DNA of 64,000 bases. Origin: Actinomyces sp. Its GTDB lineage: Bacteria; Actinomycetota; Actinomycetes; Actinomycetales; Actinomycetaceae. Positions 9,488-18,013 of the stretch are shown here, piece by piece (the stretch's first letter is position 1; each line of letters starts with the position of its first letter). Under the pieces are notes generated by a model that saw only the letters and a program-made list of their open reading frames with translations, did not search any database and was not told the DNA's origin. The DNA lies in contig JALCNR010000002.1 of NCBI GenBank assembly GCA_022649165.1, positions 276,833 through 340,832 of the forward strand. The letters run 5' to 3'. The position numbers were made by a program, and so were the translations under genes.

Positions 9488-9787
9488 TCATCGGGAGGAG
9501 GACATCCGGATCGTCCGGGACACGATGCGCACCCTCAGGTCCCGCGGCGCGGGTTCCCCGCTGCAGCAGCGCCGCAGGAGGTCGCGGACGCGACGCTCCT
9601 CGCCCAGGGCCGCCTGGCAGGTCAGGCAGGTCGCCGCGTGGGCCTCGAGGAACTCCAGGACGCGAGGGTCCATCAGCGGGTCGGCGTCGGCCGCGCCGGC
9701 CGTCATCCCCCACTCCGCGTCGACGATCTCGCACAGGTGTGCGCGCAGCTGCGCGCACACCGACCCCTCTTCGTCCGGTGCGCTCAT
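9488..9787 (-). CDS. rsrA: Zinc-binding anti-sigma factor (RsrA/RshA-like)
   Basis: 99 residues with the ZAS signature H50-x3-C54-x2-C57 ([10 protein letters not shown]) and upstream cysteines C11 and C19 that can supply the remaining zinc ligand. In this family oxidation of the zinc-thiol centre releases the partner sigma factor, giving a thiol-oxidative stress response. The ATG overlaps the sigma gene's stop (ATGA), a standard arrangement that couples production of the antagonist to its target. Pairing with the neighbour is a confident inference from context. Confidence 0.88.
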   Translation of the reverse strand: MSAPDEEGSVCAQLRAHLCEIVDAEWGMTAGAADADPLMDPRVLEFLEAHAATCLTCQAALGEERRVRDLLRRCCSGEPAPRDLRVRIVSRTIRMSSSR

Positions 9788-10422
9788 TTCCCGCCTCCGA
9801 TTCCCACCGAGGCCGCGTAGTCGGCGAGCTTGTCGCGCAGCTGCCGGCGTCCCCGGTGCAGCCGGCTCATCACCGTTCCGATGGGGATGTCCAGGATCTG
9901 GGCGATCTCCTTGTAGCTGAAGCCCTCGACATCGGCCAGGTAGACGGCCATCCGGTACTCCTCCGACAGCGAGGCCAGCGCGTCGCGCACCTGGGCGGAG
10001 GGGATGAGGTCCAACGCCTCGGTCTCCGCCGAGCGCAGGCCCTTCTCGTCGTGGGACGCGGCGTCCGCCAGCTGCCAGTCCTCCACGGTGTCGGTGCTCG
10101 ACCGTTTCGGGGAGCGGCGGGCCTTGCGGTACAACGTGATGTAGGTGTTCGTGAGGATCCGATACAGCCACGCCTTGATGTTCGTGCCCGGACGGTACTG
10201 GTCGAACTTCGCGTAGGCCTTCGTGAAGGTCTCCTGGACTAGGTCCTCCGCGTCCGCCTTGTTGCGCGTCATGCCCAGCGCCGCGCCGTAGAGCTGGTCG
10301 AGCAGGGGCAGCGCCTCCGCCTCGAAGCGGGCGTCGCGCTCGGCGCGCGTCTCCGCGGCCGGCCCGGCCGCATCCGTCCCGGGGGCGACCGCCGGCGGGG
10401 GAACCTGGTCTGGAGTGTCCAT
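9784..10422 (-). CDS. sigR: ECF RNA polymerase sigma factor, SigR/SigH type
   Basis: 212 residues. Region 2 (about 40-105) includes [10 protein letters not shown] and W-L-Y-R-I-L-T-N; region 4 (about 150-205) includes [20 protein letters not shown]. The ATG at 10422 follows GGAGGG closely; the open frame extends another 100 codons upstream, but that part is low-complexity and overlaps the promoter. It likely directs the disulfide-stress regulon (thioredoxin, mycothiol). A GGGAAC-N18-GTT element upstream matches SigR/SigH promoter sites, so autoregulation is likely. Confidence 0.92.
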   Translation of the reverse strand: MDTPDQVPPPAVAPGTDAAGPAAETRAERDARFEAEALPLLDQLYGAALGMTRNKADAEDLVQETFTKAYAKFDQYRPGTNIKAWLYRILTNTYITLYRKARRSPKRSSTDTVEDWQLADAASHDEKGLRSAETEALDLIPSAQVRDALASLSEEYRMAVYLADVEGFSYKEIAQILDIPIGTVMSRLHRGRRQLRDKLADYAASVGIGGGK

Positions 10423-10554
10423 CGCCCTCCAGGCTATCGCCACCAGGCAGACGATGCCGCCGGCCAGCGCCGTCGCCGGGCCCCGCGCCCGCGCGCCGAG
10501 CACCCGCTCCGCTCTGCTGTCTCCGCTGTCTCCACGGCACTCCACGACGTCCCC

Positions 10555-10581
10555 AACGCGCCCGGAACCCGAAATGTTCCC
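10555..10581 (-). promoter_or_regulatory. Candidate SigR-type autoregulatory promoter
   Basis: Minus strand: GGGAAC (10581-10576), 18 nt, GTT (10557-10555), matching the GGAAT/C-N18-GTT form of SigR/SigH promoters. The predicted start would leave a leader of about 125 nt before the sigma gene. Confidence 0.55.
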
Positions 10582-10620
10582 GCGCCCCGTCGAACGCTGG
10601 CCGTCGGGCGCCAGACGTCG

Positions 10621-10626
10621 GACAAT
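10621..10626 (+). promoter_or_regulatory. -10-like hexamer GACAAT for a leaderless DoxX transcript
   Basis: GACAAT ends exactly 6 nt before the ATG at 10633, so transcription would begin at the start codon. There is no convincing Shine-Dalgarno. Confidence 0.4.
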
Positions 10627-10632
10627 GGGGGC

Positions 10633-11127
10633 ATGAACCTCATCCGGCTGATGGCCCGTCCCCTTCTGGCAGCTCCGTTCATCGCCGACGGCTGGTCGGC
10701 GGTGCGCGATCCGGATCCCCACGTCAAGCGCCTCGAGTGCGTGCGCCCGATCGTCAGGAAGGTCGGCGTGGACCTCTCCGACGAACAGCTGCGTCTGGCG
10801 ACGCGCGCCATGGGCGCCGCGACGATCGGCGCGGGCGCCGCCCTGTCCCTGGGGATCGGCCAGCGCGGCGCGGCGACGGTCCTGGCCGCCACCGCCCTGC
10901 CCCTCGCCGTGGTCAACAACCCCGTCTGGACGGCGTCCTCGCGCGAGGAGCGCTCCGCCGGGCGCGACGGCCTCATGCGGTCGCTGGCCCTGTTCGGCGG
11001 CCTTGTCTTCGCGTCCATGGACCGGCGCGGCAAGCCCTCGGCCGGGTGGAGGCGACGCAACCGGCGTGAGCAGCGCGCCGCCCTGCGGGAGGCGAAGGCG
11101 CGCGCCCGCCAGGCCGTCGACGCATGA
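10633..11127 (+). CDS. DoxX-like membrane protein
   Basis: 164 residues. It begins [19 protein letters not shown], the usual DoxX opening, followed by hydrophobic segments near residues 55-75, 80-95 and 112-125 and a strongly basic tail ([15 protein letters not shown]). DoxX-family proteins are linked to respiratory or redox membrane complexes in some actinobacteria, and the position next to a SigR-type locus fits a redox role, but this is inference. It overlaps aroA by 4 bp (ATGA). Confidence 0.75.
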   Translation: MNLIRLMARPLLAAPFIADGWSAVRDPDPHVKRLECVRPIVRKVGVDLSDEQLRLATRAMGAATIGAGAALSLGIGQRGAATVLAATALPLAVVNNPVWTASSREERSAGRDGLMRSLALFGGLVFASMDRRGKPSAGWRRRNRREQRAALREAKARARQAVDA

Positions 11128-12470
11128 CGGAGGCGCCGCCCTCGTCCCCCGACGACGCCTCTGGGACGTGGTGGCCGGCCCCCGTGTCCCCGGGCCCCGT
11201 CGACGCCTGCGTGCCGGTGCCCGGATCGAAGTCGCAGACGAACCGCGCCCTGGTCCTCGCCGCCCTCGCGGACGGCCCCGTGACGTTGCGTGGCGCCCTC
11301 GACGCTCGCGACACGCGGCTGATGGCCGACGGGCTGCGCACGCTGGGCGCCCGAGTGGAACGCTCGGACGGCGCGCTGCGCGTCACCCCCCTGGACCGCG
11401 TGAGACCGGGGGGCCTCATCGACTGCGGGCTCGCGGGCACCGTCCTGCGTTTCCTGCCGCCGCTGGCCGCCCTGGCCCGCGGGGAGACGACCTTCACCGG
11501 TGACGAGGCCGCCCGCGCACGGCCCGTCCGCCCCGTCCTGGACGCCCTCGAGCAGGCAGGCGCCTCCGTCTCCTACCTGGGCGAGCCCGGTTTCCTCCCC
11601 TTCCGCGTGAGGGGCTCCGGCGTGCTGCCCGTCCCCGGTGCCCCGCATGACCTCGCCGTCGACGCTCAGGCGTCCTCCCAGTTCCTCTCCGCTCTGCTGC
11701 TCGCCGCCCCGCTGATGTCGGGGCCCGTCACCGTTCGGTCCGCCGGCCGCATCGTCTCCGCACCCCACATCGCGATGACCGTCGCCGCCCTGCGCGATCG
11801 GGGCGTCCCCGTCTCCGAGCTGCCCGGCGACACGGGGACGCGGGCCTGGCGAATCCGCCCCGGCAGACCCCGCGGCGGAGAGATCGCCATCGAGCCCGAC
11901 CTGTCCAACGCGGGACCCTTCCTCGCGGCGGCGGCGCTCACCGGGGGACGCGTGCGCGTGCCCGACTGGCCGCGCGGCACCACCCAAGCGGGCGACGCCT
12001 GGCGCGGGCTGCTCGCCCGCATGGGCGCCCGCGTCGCCCTGGACGGCACCGGGCTCACGGTGGAGGGTCCCGGGGCATCCGGGCTGCGCGGAGTGGACGT
12101 CGACCTCTCCGACGTCGGGGAACTCACCCCGACCCTCGCAGCGCTCGCCGTGTGCGCCGCCACGCCGTCGCGGATCTCGGGCGTCGCCCACCTGCGCGGC
12201 CATGAGACCGATCGCCTGGCGGCCCTGGCCCGCGAGATCACGCGCCTGGGAGGCGATGTCACGGAGCTGGAGGACGGGCTGGCCATCCGGCCCCGCCCCC
12301 TGCACGGCGCCCGGGTGCGCACGTACGCGGACCACCGCATGGCGACCTTCGCGGCCGTCGTCGGCCTGCGCGTGCCCGGCGTCGAGGTCGAGGACGTGGC
12401 GACCACCGGTAAGACGCTGCCCGGCTTCACCCGTCTGTGGGCCCGCATGCTGGGAGGCGGCGCAGGGTGA
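11124..12470 (+). CDS. aroA: 3-phosphoshikimate 1-carboxyvinyltransferase (EPSP synthase)
   Basis: 448 residues, full length. Shikimate pathway: phosphoenolpyruvate + shikimate 3-phosphate to EPSP. Landmarks are [14 protein letters not shown] (substrate/PEP binding), [53 protein letters not shown] and TYADHRMA. It is translationally coupled at both ends: ATGA with the DoxX gene and GTGA with rsgA. The order sigma, aroA, rsgA parallels M. tuberculosis Rv3223c-Rv3228. Confidence 0.95.
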   Translation: MTEAPPSSPDDASGTWWPAPVSPGPVDACVPVPGSKSQTNRALVLAALADGPVTLRGALDARDTRLMADGLRTLGARVERSDGALRVTPLDRVRPGGLIDCGLAGTVLRFLPPLAALARGETTFTGDEAARARPVRPVLDALEQAGASVSYLGEPGFLPFRVRGSGVLPVPGAPHDLAVDAQASSQFLSALLLAAPLMSGPVTVRSAGRIVSAPHIAMTVAALRDRGVPVSELPGDTGTRAWRIRPGRPRGGEIAIEPDLSNAGPFLAAAALTGGRVRVPDWPRGTTQAGDAWRGLLARMGARVALDGTGLTVEGPGASGLRGVDVDLSDVGELTPTLAALAVCAATPSRISGVAHLRGHETDRLAALAREITRLGGDVTELEDGLAIRPRPLHGARVRTYADHRMATFAAVVGLRVPGVEVEDVATTGKTLPGFTRLWARMLGGGAG

Positions 12471-13513
12471 GGCGAGACACCGGCACCGACGACCCCCGCG
12501 TGCACGTGCGCCCCGGGAAGGGCTCGCGACCGCGTTCGAAGATCCGACCCGACTGGTCGGCGAGGCCTCTGGGGCGCGTCGTCGCGATCGACCGGGGGCG
12601 GTACGGCGTGGTGCTCGGGGACGGCACGCGCGTGGTCGGGGTGCGCGCGAGAGAGCTGGGACGCCGCTCGGTGCTGCTGGGCGACCGGGTGCGAATGACG
12701 GGGGACCTGTCGGGGCGGGCGGACACGCTGGCCCGGTTGGTGGCCATCGAGCCGCGGGATTCCGTGCTGCGCCGCTCCCGCGACGACGCCCCGGACGACC
12801 GCGCGGAGAAGGCGATCGTCGCCAACGCCCAGGTCATGGTCATCGTCGTCGCGGCCGCCGACCCGGCTCCGCGCACCGGGATGGTCGACCGCTGCCTGGT
12901 GGCCGCCTATGAGGCGGGCCTGGAGCCCGTCCTGTGCGTGACCAAGGCGGATCTGGCGGATCCCGCGGCGTTCCTGGCCCGTTTCGGCTCCTTCGGACTG
13001 ACCTCGGTCGTGACCTCCGTCGGGGCGGGTGGCGCGGACGGCGTCGAGGAGCTCGCGCGGTTGCTGGCCGGCCGGTTCTCCGTGCTGGTCGGGCACTCGG
13101 GCGTCGGCAAGTCCACGTTGATCAACGCTCTGGTCCCCGGCGCAGGGCGGGCGACCGGCCGTGTCAACGCGGTCACCGGCCGCGGGCGGCACACCTCGAC
13201 GTCGGCGGTGGCGCTCGAGCTGCCCGGCGGGGGGTGGGTGGCGGACACGCCGGGGGTGCGCTCCTTCGGATTGGGCCATGTCGCGGCCGAGGACGTCCTA
13301 GCGGTGTTCCCCGATGTGGCAGAGGCCGCGACCTGGTGCCTGCCGATGTGCACGCATCTGGGCGACGAGCCCTCCTGCGCCCTGGACGCCTGGGCGGGCG
13401 GCGCCCCGCCCTTCGACCCGGTTGCGCCCGCGGCCTCCCGGGCCCGGGCCGAACGCGTGCGTGTCGTGCGCCGCCTCCTGGAGAGTCTGCGGGCAGCCAG
13501 TCCCGTCCCGTGA
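12467..13513 (+). CDS. rsgA: Small ribosomal subunit biogenesis GTPase RsgA
   Basis: 348 residues: N-terminal OB-fold, circularly permuted GTPase (G4 T-K-A-D-L before G1 GHSGVGKSTLIN, then G3 D-T-P-G-V-R-S-F) and a C-terminal zinc motif C-L-P-M-C-T-H-x6-C. It acts in late 30S maturation. The GTG at 12467 overlaps the aroA stop (GTGA) and has GGAGG 9 nt upstream; the ATG 30 bp earlier is internal to aroA and less likely. Confidence 0.95.
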   Translation: MRRDTGTDDPRVHVRPGKGSRPRSKIRPDWSARPLGRVVAIDRGRYGVVLGDGTRVVGVRARELGRRSVLLGDRVRMTGDLSGRADTLARLVAIEPRDSVLRRSRDDAPDDRAEKAIVANAQVMVIVVAAADPAPRTGMVDRCLVAAYEAGLEPVLCVTKADLADPAAFLARFGSFGLTSVVTSVGAGGADGVEELARLLAGRFSVLVGHSGVGKSTLINALVPGAGRATGRVNAVTGRGRHTSTSAVALELPGGGWVADTPGVRSFGLGHVAAEDVLAVFPDVAEAATWCLPMCTHLGDEPSCALDAWAGGAPPFDPVAPAASRARAERVRVVRRLLESLRAASPVP

Positions 13514-13537
13514 GCCCCCGGCTCCGCGGGCGGGAGG

Positions 13538-14377
13538 CTACCGCTGCTGGTCGAACCAGGCCGTCTCATCGGTGGGTGCGTCCCGCGGCCAGTCCAGCGC
13601 CGCGAGGACCTCGTCGTGGATGAGGCCGTTGGTGGCCAGAGCGTTCCCGCCCCATGGGCCTTCCTGGCCGGTCAGCGACGTGAAGCGTCCCCCGGCCTCG
13701 CGGACGATCGGAACCAGCGCCGCCATGTCGTGCACCTCGAGTTCGGGCTCGCAGGCCGCGTCGACCGCGCCCTCGGCCACGAGCATGTAGCTCCAGAAGT
13801 CCCCGAAGGCGCGGGAACGCCAGAAGGAGGACTGCAGTTCGAGGAACTGCCCGCCCCGGTCGTGGTGCAGCCAGCCGTCCAGGGAGGAGTAGGACAGCGA
13901 AGCCTCCGCGACGGCGGGCACCGAGGATACCCGGATCTGCCGGGCGCGCATCAGCGAGGTGCCGGCCCACGCCCCTTGGCCCTTCGCCGCCCACCACCGG
14001 CGTTTGAGGGCCGGCGCCGAGACGACGCCCATGACGGGTTCCCCGTCCTCGACCAGTCCGATCAGAGTGGCCCACACAGGCACGCCGCGTACGAAGTTCT
14101 TCGTCCCGTCGATGGGATCGAGGACCCATTGGCGGGTGGAGTGCCCGGCGGCACCGCGTTCCTCCCCCAGCACGGCGTCCCGGGAACGGATGTGGGACAG
14201 CTGGGAGCGCAGCAGGTCCTCCGCCGAGCGGTCGGCGTCGGTGACGGGGGTGAGGTCGGGTTTGGACTCCACGACGAGGTCCTGCGCGCCGAAACGCGCC
14301 ATCGTCAGGGCATCGACCTGATCGGCCAGCACGTGGGCCAGGCGGAGGTCGTCGTTGTACCGGCGTGACTGGGGCAT
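13538..14377 (-). CDS. hisN: Inositol-monophosphatase-family phosphatase, probable histidinol-phosphatase
   Basis: 279 residues. Lithium-sensitive phosphatase fold with metal motifs G-E-E (about 71-73), D-P-I-D-G-T-K-N-F (about 87-95) and the C-terminal V-H-D-M-A-A (usually W-D-x-A-A). The sequence resembles HisN of Corynebacterium/Streptomyces (S-K-P-D-L-T-P-V-T-D-A-D near 38-49), so histidine biosynthesis is likely; general inositol-phosphate phosphatase activity cannot be excluded. It converges on rsgA with a 24-bp gap. Confidence 0.85.
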   Translation of the reverse strand: MPQSRRYNDDLRLAHVLADQVDALTMARFGAQDLVVESKPDLTPVTDADRSAEDLLRSQLSHIRSRDAVLGEERGAAGHSTRQWVLDPIDGTKNFVRGVPVWATLIGLVEDGEPVMGVVSAPALKRRWWAAKGQGAWAGTSLMRARQIRVSSVPAVAEASLSYSSLDGWLHHDRGGQFLELQSSFWRSRAFGDFWSYMLVAEGAVDAACEPELEVHDMAALVPIVREAGGRFTSLTGQEGPWGGNALATNGLIHDEVLAALDWPRDAPTDETAWFDQQR

Positions 14378-14383
14378 GGCTCC

Positions 14384-14389
14384 ACCGTA
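14384..14389 (-). promoter_or_regulatory. -10 hexamer TACGGT for a leaderless hisN transcript
   Basis: TACGGT (TANNNT form) ends 6 nt before the hisN ATG at 14377. Confidence 0.5.
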
Positions 14390-14432
14390 GTCGTGGGGCC
14401 GCTTCCCCCGCGTCAGCGGCGTCCGGATGTCG

Positions 14433-14438
14433 TAGTGT
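14433..14438 (+). promoter_or_regulatory. -10 hexamer TAGTGT for a leaderless amidotransferase transcript
   Basis: TAGTGT (TANNNT) ends 7 nt before the ATG at 14446. It is divergent from the hisN element about 45 bp away. Confidence 0.5.
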
Positions 14439-14445
14439 GGTGCGC

Positions 14446-15180
14446 ATGTCCAGGCCGTTCCTCATGCTCGCCTCGCGCACGGAGGAGGTCGTCGCAGACG
14501 ACGAGTTCCGCAATCTCCCCCGCCTGGCCGGCATGGCGCCCGGCGAGGCCGTGCGCGTGCGCCTGGACCGCGAGCCTTTCCCGGAGATCGACCTGGACGA
14601 CTGGTCGGGCATCATCCTGTGCGGCTCCCCCTTCGACGTCTCGGCGCCCGAAGGGCTCAAGAGCGCGGTCCAGCGCGACGTCGAGGCGCACCTCGGCGAC
14701 CTCTACGACCGGATGCTCCAGGCGGATGCCGCTTTCCTGGGCATCTGCTACGGCATGGGCACCCTGACCCTCCATCTGGGCGGGGCGGTCGACGGCTCGC
14801 ACGCCGAGGAGATCTCCGCGCCCCGCCTCACGCTCACGCCCGAGGGGCGCGACGACCCCCTCCTGGAGGGGATGCCCGAGCGTTTCCGCGCCTATGTGGG
14901 CCATCATGAGGCCGCCTCCGGCCTCGCGCCCGGCGCCACCCTGCTGGTCGGGGGGACGGTCGCCCCCGTCCAGATGATCCGAGCCGGGGAGAGCGTCTAC
15001 GCCACGCAGTTCCACCCGGAGCTGGACCTCGCCGGCATCGGCGTGCGCATCGAGGAGTACGCGGGCCGCGGGTACTACCCGCCCGAGGAGCGCTCGCGCG
15101 TCGAGGCCGAGGTCGCGGCCGCCGACGTGCGCCCCGTCCACCTCATCCTGCGCAACTTCGTGCGGCGGTTCCGCCGCTGA
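14446..15180 (+). CDS. Class I glutamine amidotransferase (GMP synthase-like)
   Basis: 244 residues. The glutaminase triad is visible: nucleophile Cys in G-I-C-Y-G-M-G (near 102), His-Glu in Q-F-H-P-E (near 190-194). It is a stand-alone amidotransferase domain without a synthetase partner next to it; members are annotated as putative GMP synthase-like or gamma-glutamyl hydrolases, and the acceptor is unknown. The ATG at 14446 lacks an SD but lies right after a -10-like hexamer. The longer upstream frame would run through the hisN promoter. Confidence 0.85.
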   Translation: MSRPFLMLASRTEEVVADDEFRNLPRLAGMAPGEAVRVRLDREPFPEIDLDDWSGIILCGSPFDVSAPEGLKSAVQRDVEAHLGDLYDRMLQADAAFLGICYGMGTLTLHLGGAVDGSHAEEISAPRLTLTPEGRDDPLLEGMPERFRAYVGHHEAASGLAPGATLLVGGTVAPVQMIRAGESVYATQFHPELDLAGIGVRIEEYAGRGYYPPEERSRVEAEVAAADVRPVHLILRNFVRRFRR

Positions 15181-15187
15181 TCCGCGT

Positions 15188-15670
15188 TCAGCCCCGATCC
15201 CGGCGGGCCGGGAACCAGGCAGCGGCCAGCGCGTCGCGCTCCGAGATGTCGAACCATTCCAGCGGATGCTCCCACAGGTCGGCGACCGCGCGGTCCGCCG
15301 CCCCCTGGTCCCCGGCCCGCAGGACCGCCCGGACCGCCTCGGCGGCCCCGTCCTCGTCGATGAGGAAGGCGGCGACGTCTCCCCAGCCCAGTGCCCCCGG
15401 CTCCACCCGGACGACACGGGAGGCTCCCTCCTCCCCCTCCGCCGTCACCGGGGCGTCGGCCGCCAGGACCACCCGGGAGGGCCGCTCGCCCGGCGGGGCC
15501 TCGCGCAGCAACTCCAGAGAGGCCAGCGCGGCCTCCGTCTGCGCGTCGTCCTCGAGGACCTCGATGTCGTCCGGGGCCGCCCCCCGTTCAGGAGCCGCCG
15601 CGAAGCCGGAGCGGACCGGGGGGCGGCCGGCCGACAGGTCGGAGCCGAGGGCGGGGAGGTAGATGCGCAT
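15188..15670 (-). CDS. Conserved actinobacterial protein, DUF6912-like
   Basis: 160 residues, acidic and soluble, starting M-R-I-Y-L-P-A as in a small actinobacterial family of unknown function (recalled as DUF6912). No catalytic motif is recognised. It converges on the amidotransferase gene with a 7-bp gap and lies just upstream of the CpaE-like ATPase's stop (15675 is within its leader). The ATG at 15670 is placed 6 nt after the hexamer GAGACT. Confidence 0.65.
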   Translation of the reverse strand: MRIYLPALGSDLSAGRPPVRSGFAAAPERGAAPDDIEVLEDDAQTEAALASLELLREAPPGERPSRVVLAADAPVTAEGEEGASRVVRVEPGALGWGDVAAFLIDEDGAAEAVRAVLRAGDQGAADRAVADLWEHPLEWFDISERDALAAAWFPARRDRG

Positions 15671-15674
15671 GGGG

Positions 15675-16994
15675 TCAGTCTCCCACATGCCCGCGCCGGC
15701 GCCGCCGGCGCGGGGCCGCCCCAGCGCGCCCGTGGCGGCCGTGGGGCTCCGGCGCCTCCCCCATCAGGAGGCCGGCCAGCTCCGCCAGGGCGGCGCCCGC
15801 CGGGGAGCCGGGCGCCCCCGCCACGACGGGTCGGGCCCCGAGCAGGGCGGAGGCGACGTGCTCGTCCTCGGGCACGAGGCTCGCCGACCCGCCGGGCACC
15901 AGGTCGGAAAGGGCGGCCGCGATGGCGTTGACCGGCCGTGGGCCCGCCGAGGCCCGCGAGACCCGGTTGACGACGATGTGCAGGTCGGCCTCGGCGCGCA
16001 GGTCCCTCCACCATTCGAGCGACTGCGCGAGACGGCTGAGTCCCACGGCGTCCCCGCGCGCGACGGCGAGCACCGTGTCGGCCTCTCTCAGGACGGCCGC
16101 GACCACCTCGTCGCGGCTGCCCTGGTGGCGCAGCGTCGTCTCGACGGGATCCAGGCCGGAGGCCGCCACGTCGACGACCACCGCGTCGGCCGACCGGCGC
16201 GCGGAGCGGAGAACCTCGGTGGCGGACACGGGCCCGAGCTCGCGCCAGCGCTGGGGCGCCGACAGGCCGGTGACCACCGACAGGCCGGGCGCGACGCCGA
16301 CGCCGATGCGGCCGATGTCGCGCGGGTCCAGGCGTCCTCGCGACGTCTGCCGGGCGAGGACCCCGATGCCCGGGGCGTCGACGGGCAGGCCCAGCAGGTG
16401 GGCGAGCGAGGGCGCGGCCGTGTCGGCGTCGATGAGCAGTGTGTCCGTCCGGCGGCGTGCCAGCGCGGCCGCGACGTTGACGGCGACGGTCGTCCGCCCG
16501 GGCGACCCCGACGTGCCCCACACCGCGATGACACGTCCCCGGGAGGGAGCCGGGGGCGGGACCGCCGCGCCCGGCTCCGGTGGGAGACGCTCCGGCGGGA
16601 ACGAGACCGGCGCCGGCGCGGGGGGACCGGCCTCCCCGCGGTCCCGGATCAGGGCGATCAGGGATTCGACGACCCCGTCGGGGGACGCGGCCTGGGCGAC
16701 GGCGTCGGCGCCCAGGGAGAGCAGCCGCCGGGACTCCTCCGGAGGGGCCAGCAGGACCACGGACATCCCCGAGAGGTGGAGGTCGCCGATCGCGGCCGCG
16801 TCCAGGTCCGGGTCGGAGGCGTCGACGACGGCGAGATCGGCGACGCCGGCGCGGCCGGCGGCCCGGACCTCCGCCAGGTCCGCGCAGCGTCGGACGACGA
16901 CCATCTGCTGGTCGCGCGCGTCGATGGCCTGGACCAGCGCGCCCTCGGCGTCCGGGCCGGCCAGGAGGACGACGCCGTGCCGGTCGGCGCTCAT
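15675..16994 (-). CDS. CpaE/MinD-like ParA-superfamily ATPase
   Basis: 439 residues. The N-terminal third (about 1-125) resembles a degenerate receiver/CpaE regulator domain, followed by a Pro-rich linker and a MinD/ParA-type domain. The P-loop is V-W-G-T-S-G-S-P-G-R-T-T-V: the usual deviant Walker A lysine (KGGxGKT) is replaced, with Arg at the signature position. Switch-like D-A-D-T-A-A-P-S and V-V-N-R-V are present. It follows the CpaB-like gene with an ATGA overlap. CpaE proteins localise pilus or Flp/Tad machinery, but no CpaF/TadBC genes are in this window. Confidence 0.8.
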   Translation of the reverse strand: MSADRHGVVLLAGPDAEGALVQAIDARDQQMVVVRRCADLAEVRAAGRAGVADLAVVDASDPDLDAAAIGDLHLSGMSVVLLAPPEESRRLLSLGADAVAQAASPDGVVESLIALIRDRGEAGPPAPAPVSFPPERLPPEPGAAVPPPAPSRGRVIAVWGTSGSPGRTTVAVNVAAALARRRTDTLLIDADTAAPSLAHLLGLPVDAPGIGVLARQTSRGRLDPRDIGRIGVGVAPGLSVVTGLSAPQRWRELGPVSATEVLRSARRSADAVVVDVAASGLDPVETTLRHQGSRDEVVAAVLREADTVLAVARGDAVGLSRLAQSLEWWRDLRAEADLHIVVNRVSRASAGPRPVNAIAAALSDLVPGGSASLVPEDEHVASALLGARPVVAGAPGSPAGAALAELAGLLMGEAPEPHGRHGRAGAAPRRRRRRGHVGD

Positions 16995-17629
16995 CGGCTG
17001 AGCGGGACGGCGGCGAGCGTCCCGTCCCCGCCCGTCGCCTGGAGGACGGCCGCCAGGTCGTCCACGGGGACGCGGACCTCCAACCGCGTGCCCGCGGTGG
17101 CGCCGAGGCCCCCCGAGGGGGCGTCCGCGCGCACCAGGGTCACGGCGTCGGAGACGAGCCGCGGCGCCGGATCCGCCTCCCGGGCGGGCGCTGCGCCGGG
17201 AGCGCCGGGGACGAACCACAGCTCCAGGGCGGCCCCGGGACCCGCCGAGTCCGGCAGCCCGCCTGAGACGGTGACGACCAGCCGGCGATGATCCACGTCA
17301 TCGCCGGCCGCCACGGCGGCGGCCGGGATCAGCTCCCCCGCGCCGAGGGACCGGGCAGCGACGTCGCCCGCGCCCAGCGACCCCTCGACGAGGTAGGCGT
17401 CGGACTCCGCACGCGCGCGCACGATCCGGGTGTTCGTCGCGTCCAGGGGCTCGCCGGCCGGGACCGCCCGGGTCGTCTGGTACAGGGGCGTGCCGCCCCG
17501 GGCCTGGGAGACCAGCGTCACGCATCCGAGCACGGACACGGCGATGAGCACGATCCCGACGACGAACCGCGGGTCCCTCCACGCCCCCCGCCTCCCCGGG
17601 ACTCGCACCGCCCGCTTCATTGAGGTCAT
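16991..17629 (-). CDS. SAF-domain, CpaB/RcpC-like membrane protein
   Basis: 212 residues. A basic N-terminus and a single membrane segment (VVGIVLIAVSVLGCVTLVS, about 21-39) precede an extracytoplasmic SAF domain (T-T-R-A-V-P-A-G-E-P-L). CpaB proteins assemble Flp-type pili or, in the broader SAF family, bind carbohydrate. Start ATG 17629 is preferred (an ATG at 17620 is also possible); CATGAT stands 6 nt before it. Operon with the CpaE-like ATPase. Confidence 0.75.
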   Translation of the reverse strand: MTSMKRAVRVPGRRGAWRDPRFVVGIVLIAVSVLGCVTLVSQARGGTPLYQTTRAVPAGEPLDATNTRIVRARAESDAYLVEGSLGAGDVAARSLGAGELIPAAAVAAGDDVDHRRLVVTVSGGLPDSAGPGAALELWFVPGAPGAAPAREADPAPRLVSDAVTLVRADAPSGGLGATAGTRLEVRVPVDDLAAVLQATGGDGTLAAVPLSR

Positions 17630-17633
17630 TGCC

Positions 17634-17761
17634 ACATCATGCCGGATGTTCGGATGTCTGTGAACCCTGTCCACAGGCGTCCGTCACGGGAGGGCACTGA
17701 CCGGACTTCTTCACATCGGACTCGTCCTCGATGACGCAACCCGAATGAAGTGGCATGATGT
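17634..17761. promoter_or_regulatory. Divergent promoter region with a mirrored GGCATGATGT motif
   Basis: ACATCATGCC (17634-17643) and its reverse complement GGCATGATGT (17752-17761) sit at the two ends of the divergent spacer. Each supplies a CATGAT hexamer exactly 6 nt before a start codon (CpaB-like at 17629, HTH protein at 17766), so both genes may share one promoter class or regulator. Confidence 0.45.
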
Positions 17762-17765
17762 CTCC

Positions 17766-17978
17766 ATGAGTCCTCGATTCCTCACCCTCTCAGACGTCGC
17801 CGACACCCTGAACCTCTCGATGTCCGCTGCCCGTGCGCTGGTCAGCTCCGGGGAGCTCCCGGCCATCCAGGTCGGCGGGAAGCGCGTGTGGCGCATCGAG
17901 GACACCGCTCTGGAGAAGTACATCGAGGACCAGTACGCCGCCTCCCGCGAGCGCATCCGCACCCACGCCGCGGACTGA
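17766..17978 (+). CDS. Small helix-turn-helix DNA-binding protein (excisionase/MerR-like family)
   Basis: 70 residues: R-F-L-T-L-S-D-V-A-D-T-L-N-L-S then A-A-R-A-L-V-S-S-G-E-L-P-A-I-Q-V-G-G-K-R-V-W-R, the winged HTH of the excisionase/HTH_17 family, followed by a charged helix (LEKYIEDQYAASRERIR). Proteins of this kind are widespread chromosomal actinobacterial regulators (compare Rv0500A/BldC), and no integrase is nearby, so it is not evidence of a prophage. The ATG at 17766 lies 6 nt after CATGAT. Confidence 0.8.
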   Translation: MSPRFLTLSDVADTLNLSMSAARALVSSGELPAIQVGGKRVWRIEDTALEKYIEDQYAASRERIRTHAAD

Positions 17979-18013
17979 CCCGACGGGATCCCCGGCGTCA
18001 TCGCCGCTCGGGC

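Noticed and set aside
10423..10722. 100-codon N-terminal extension of the sigma factor
   Set aside because: Low-complexity, covers the SigR-type promoter and the divergent gene start; ATG 10422 has an SD.
12437..12466. ATG start for rsgA at 12437
   Set aside because: Lies within aroA without an SD; the GTG at 12467 has GGAGG and a GTGA overlap.
17766..17978. Excisionase-like HTH as evidence of a prophage
   Set aside because: No integrase, att repeats or phage genes; the family is common in actinobacterial chromosomes.
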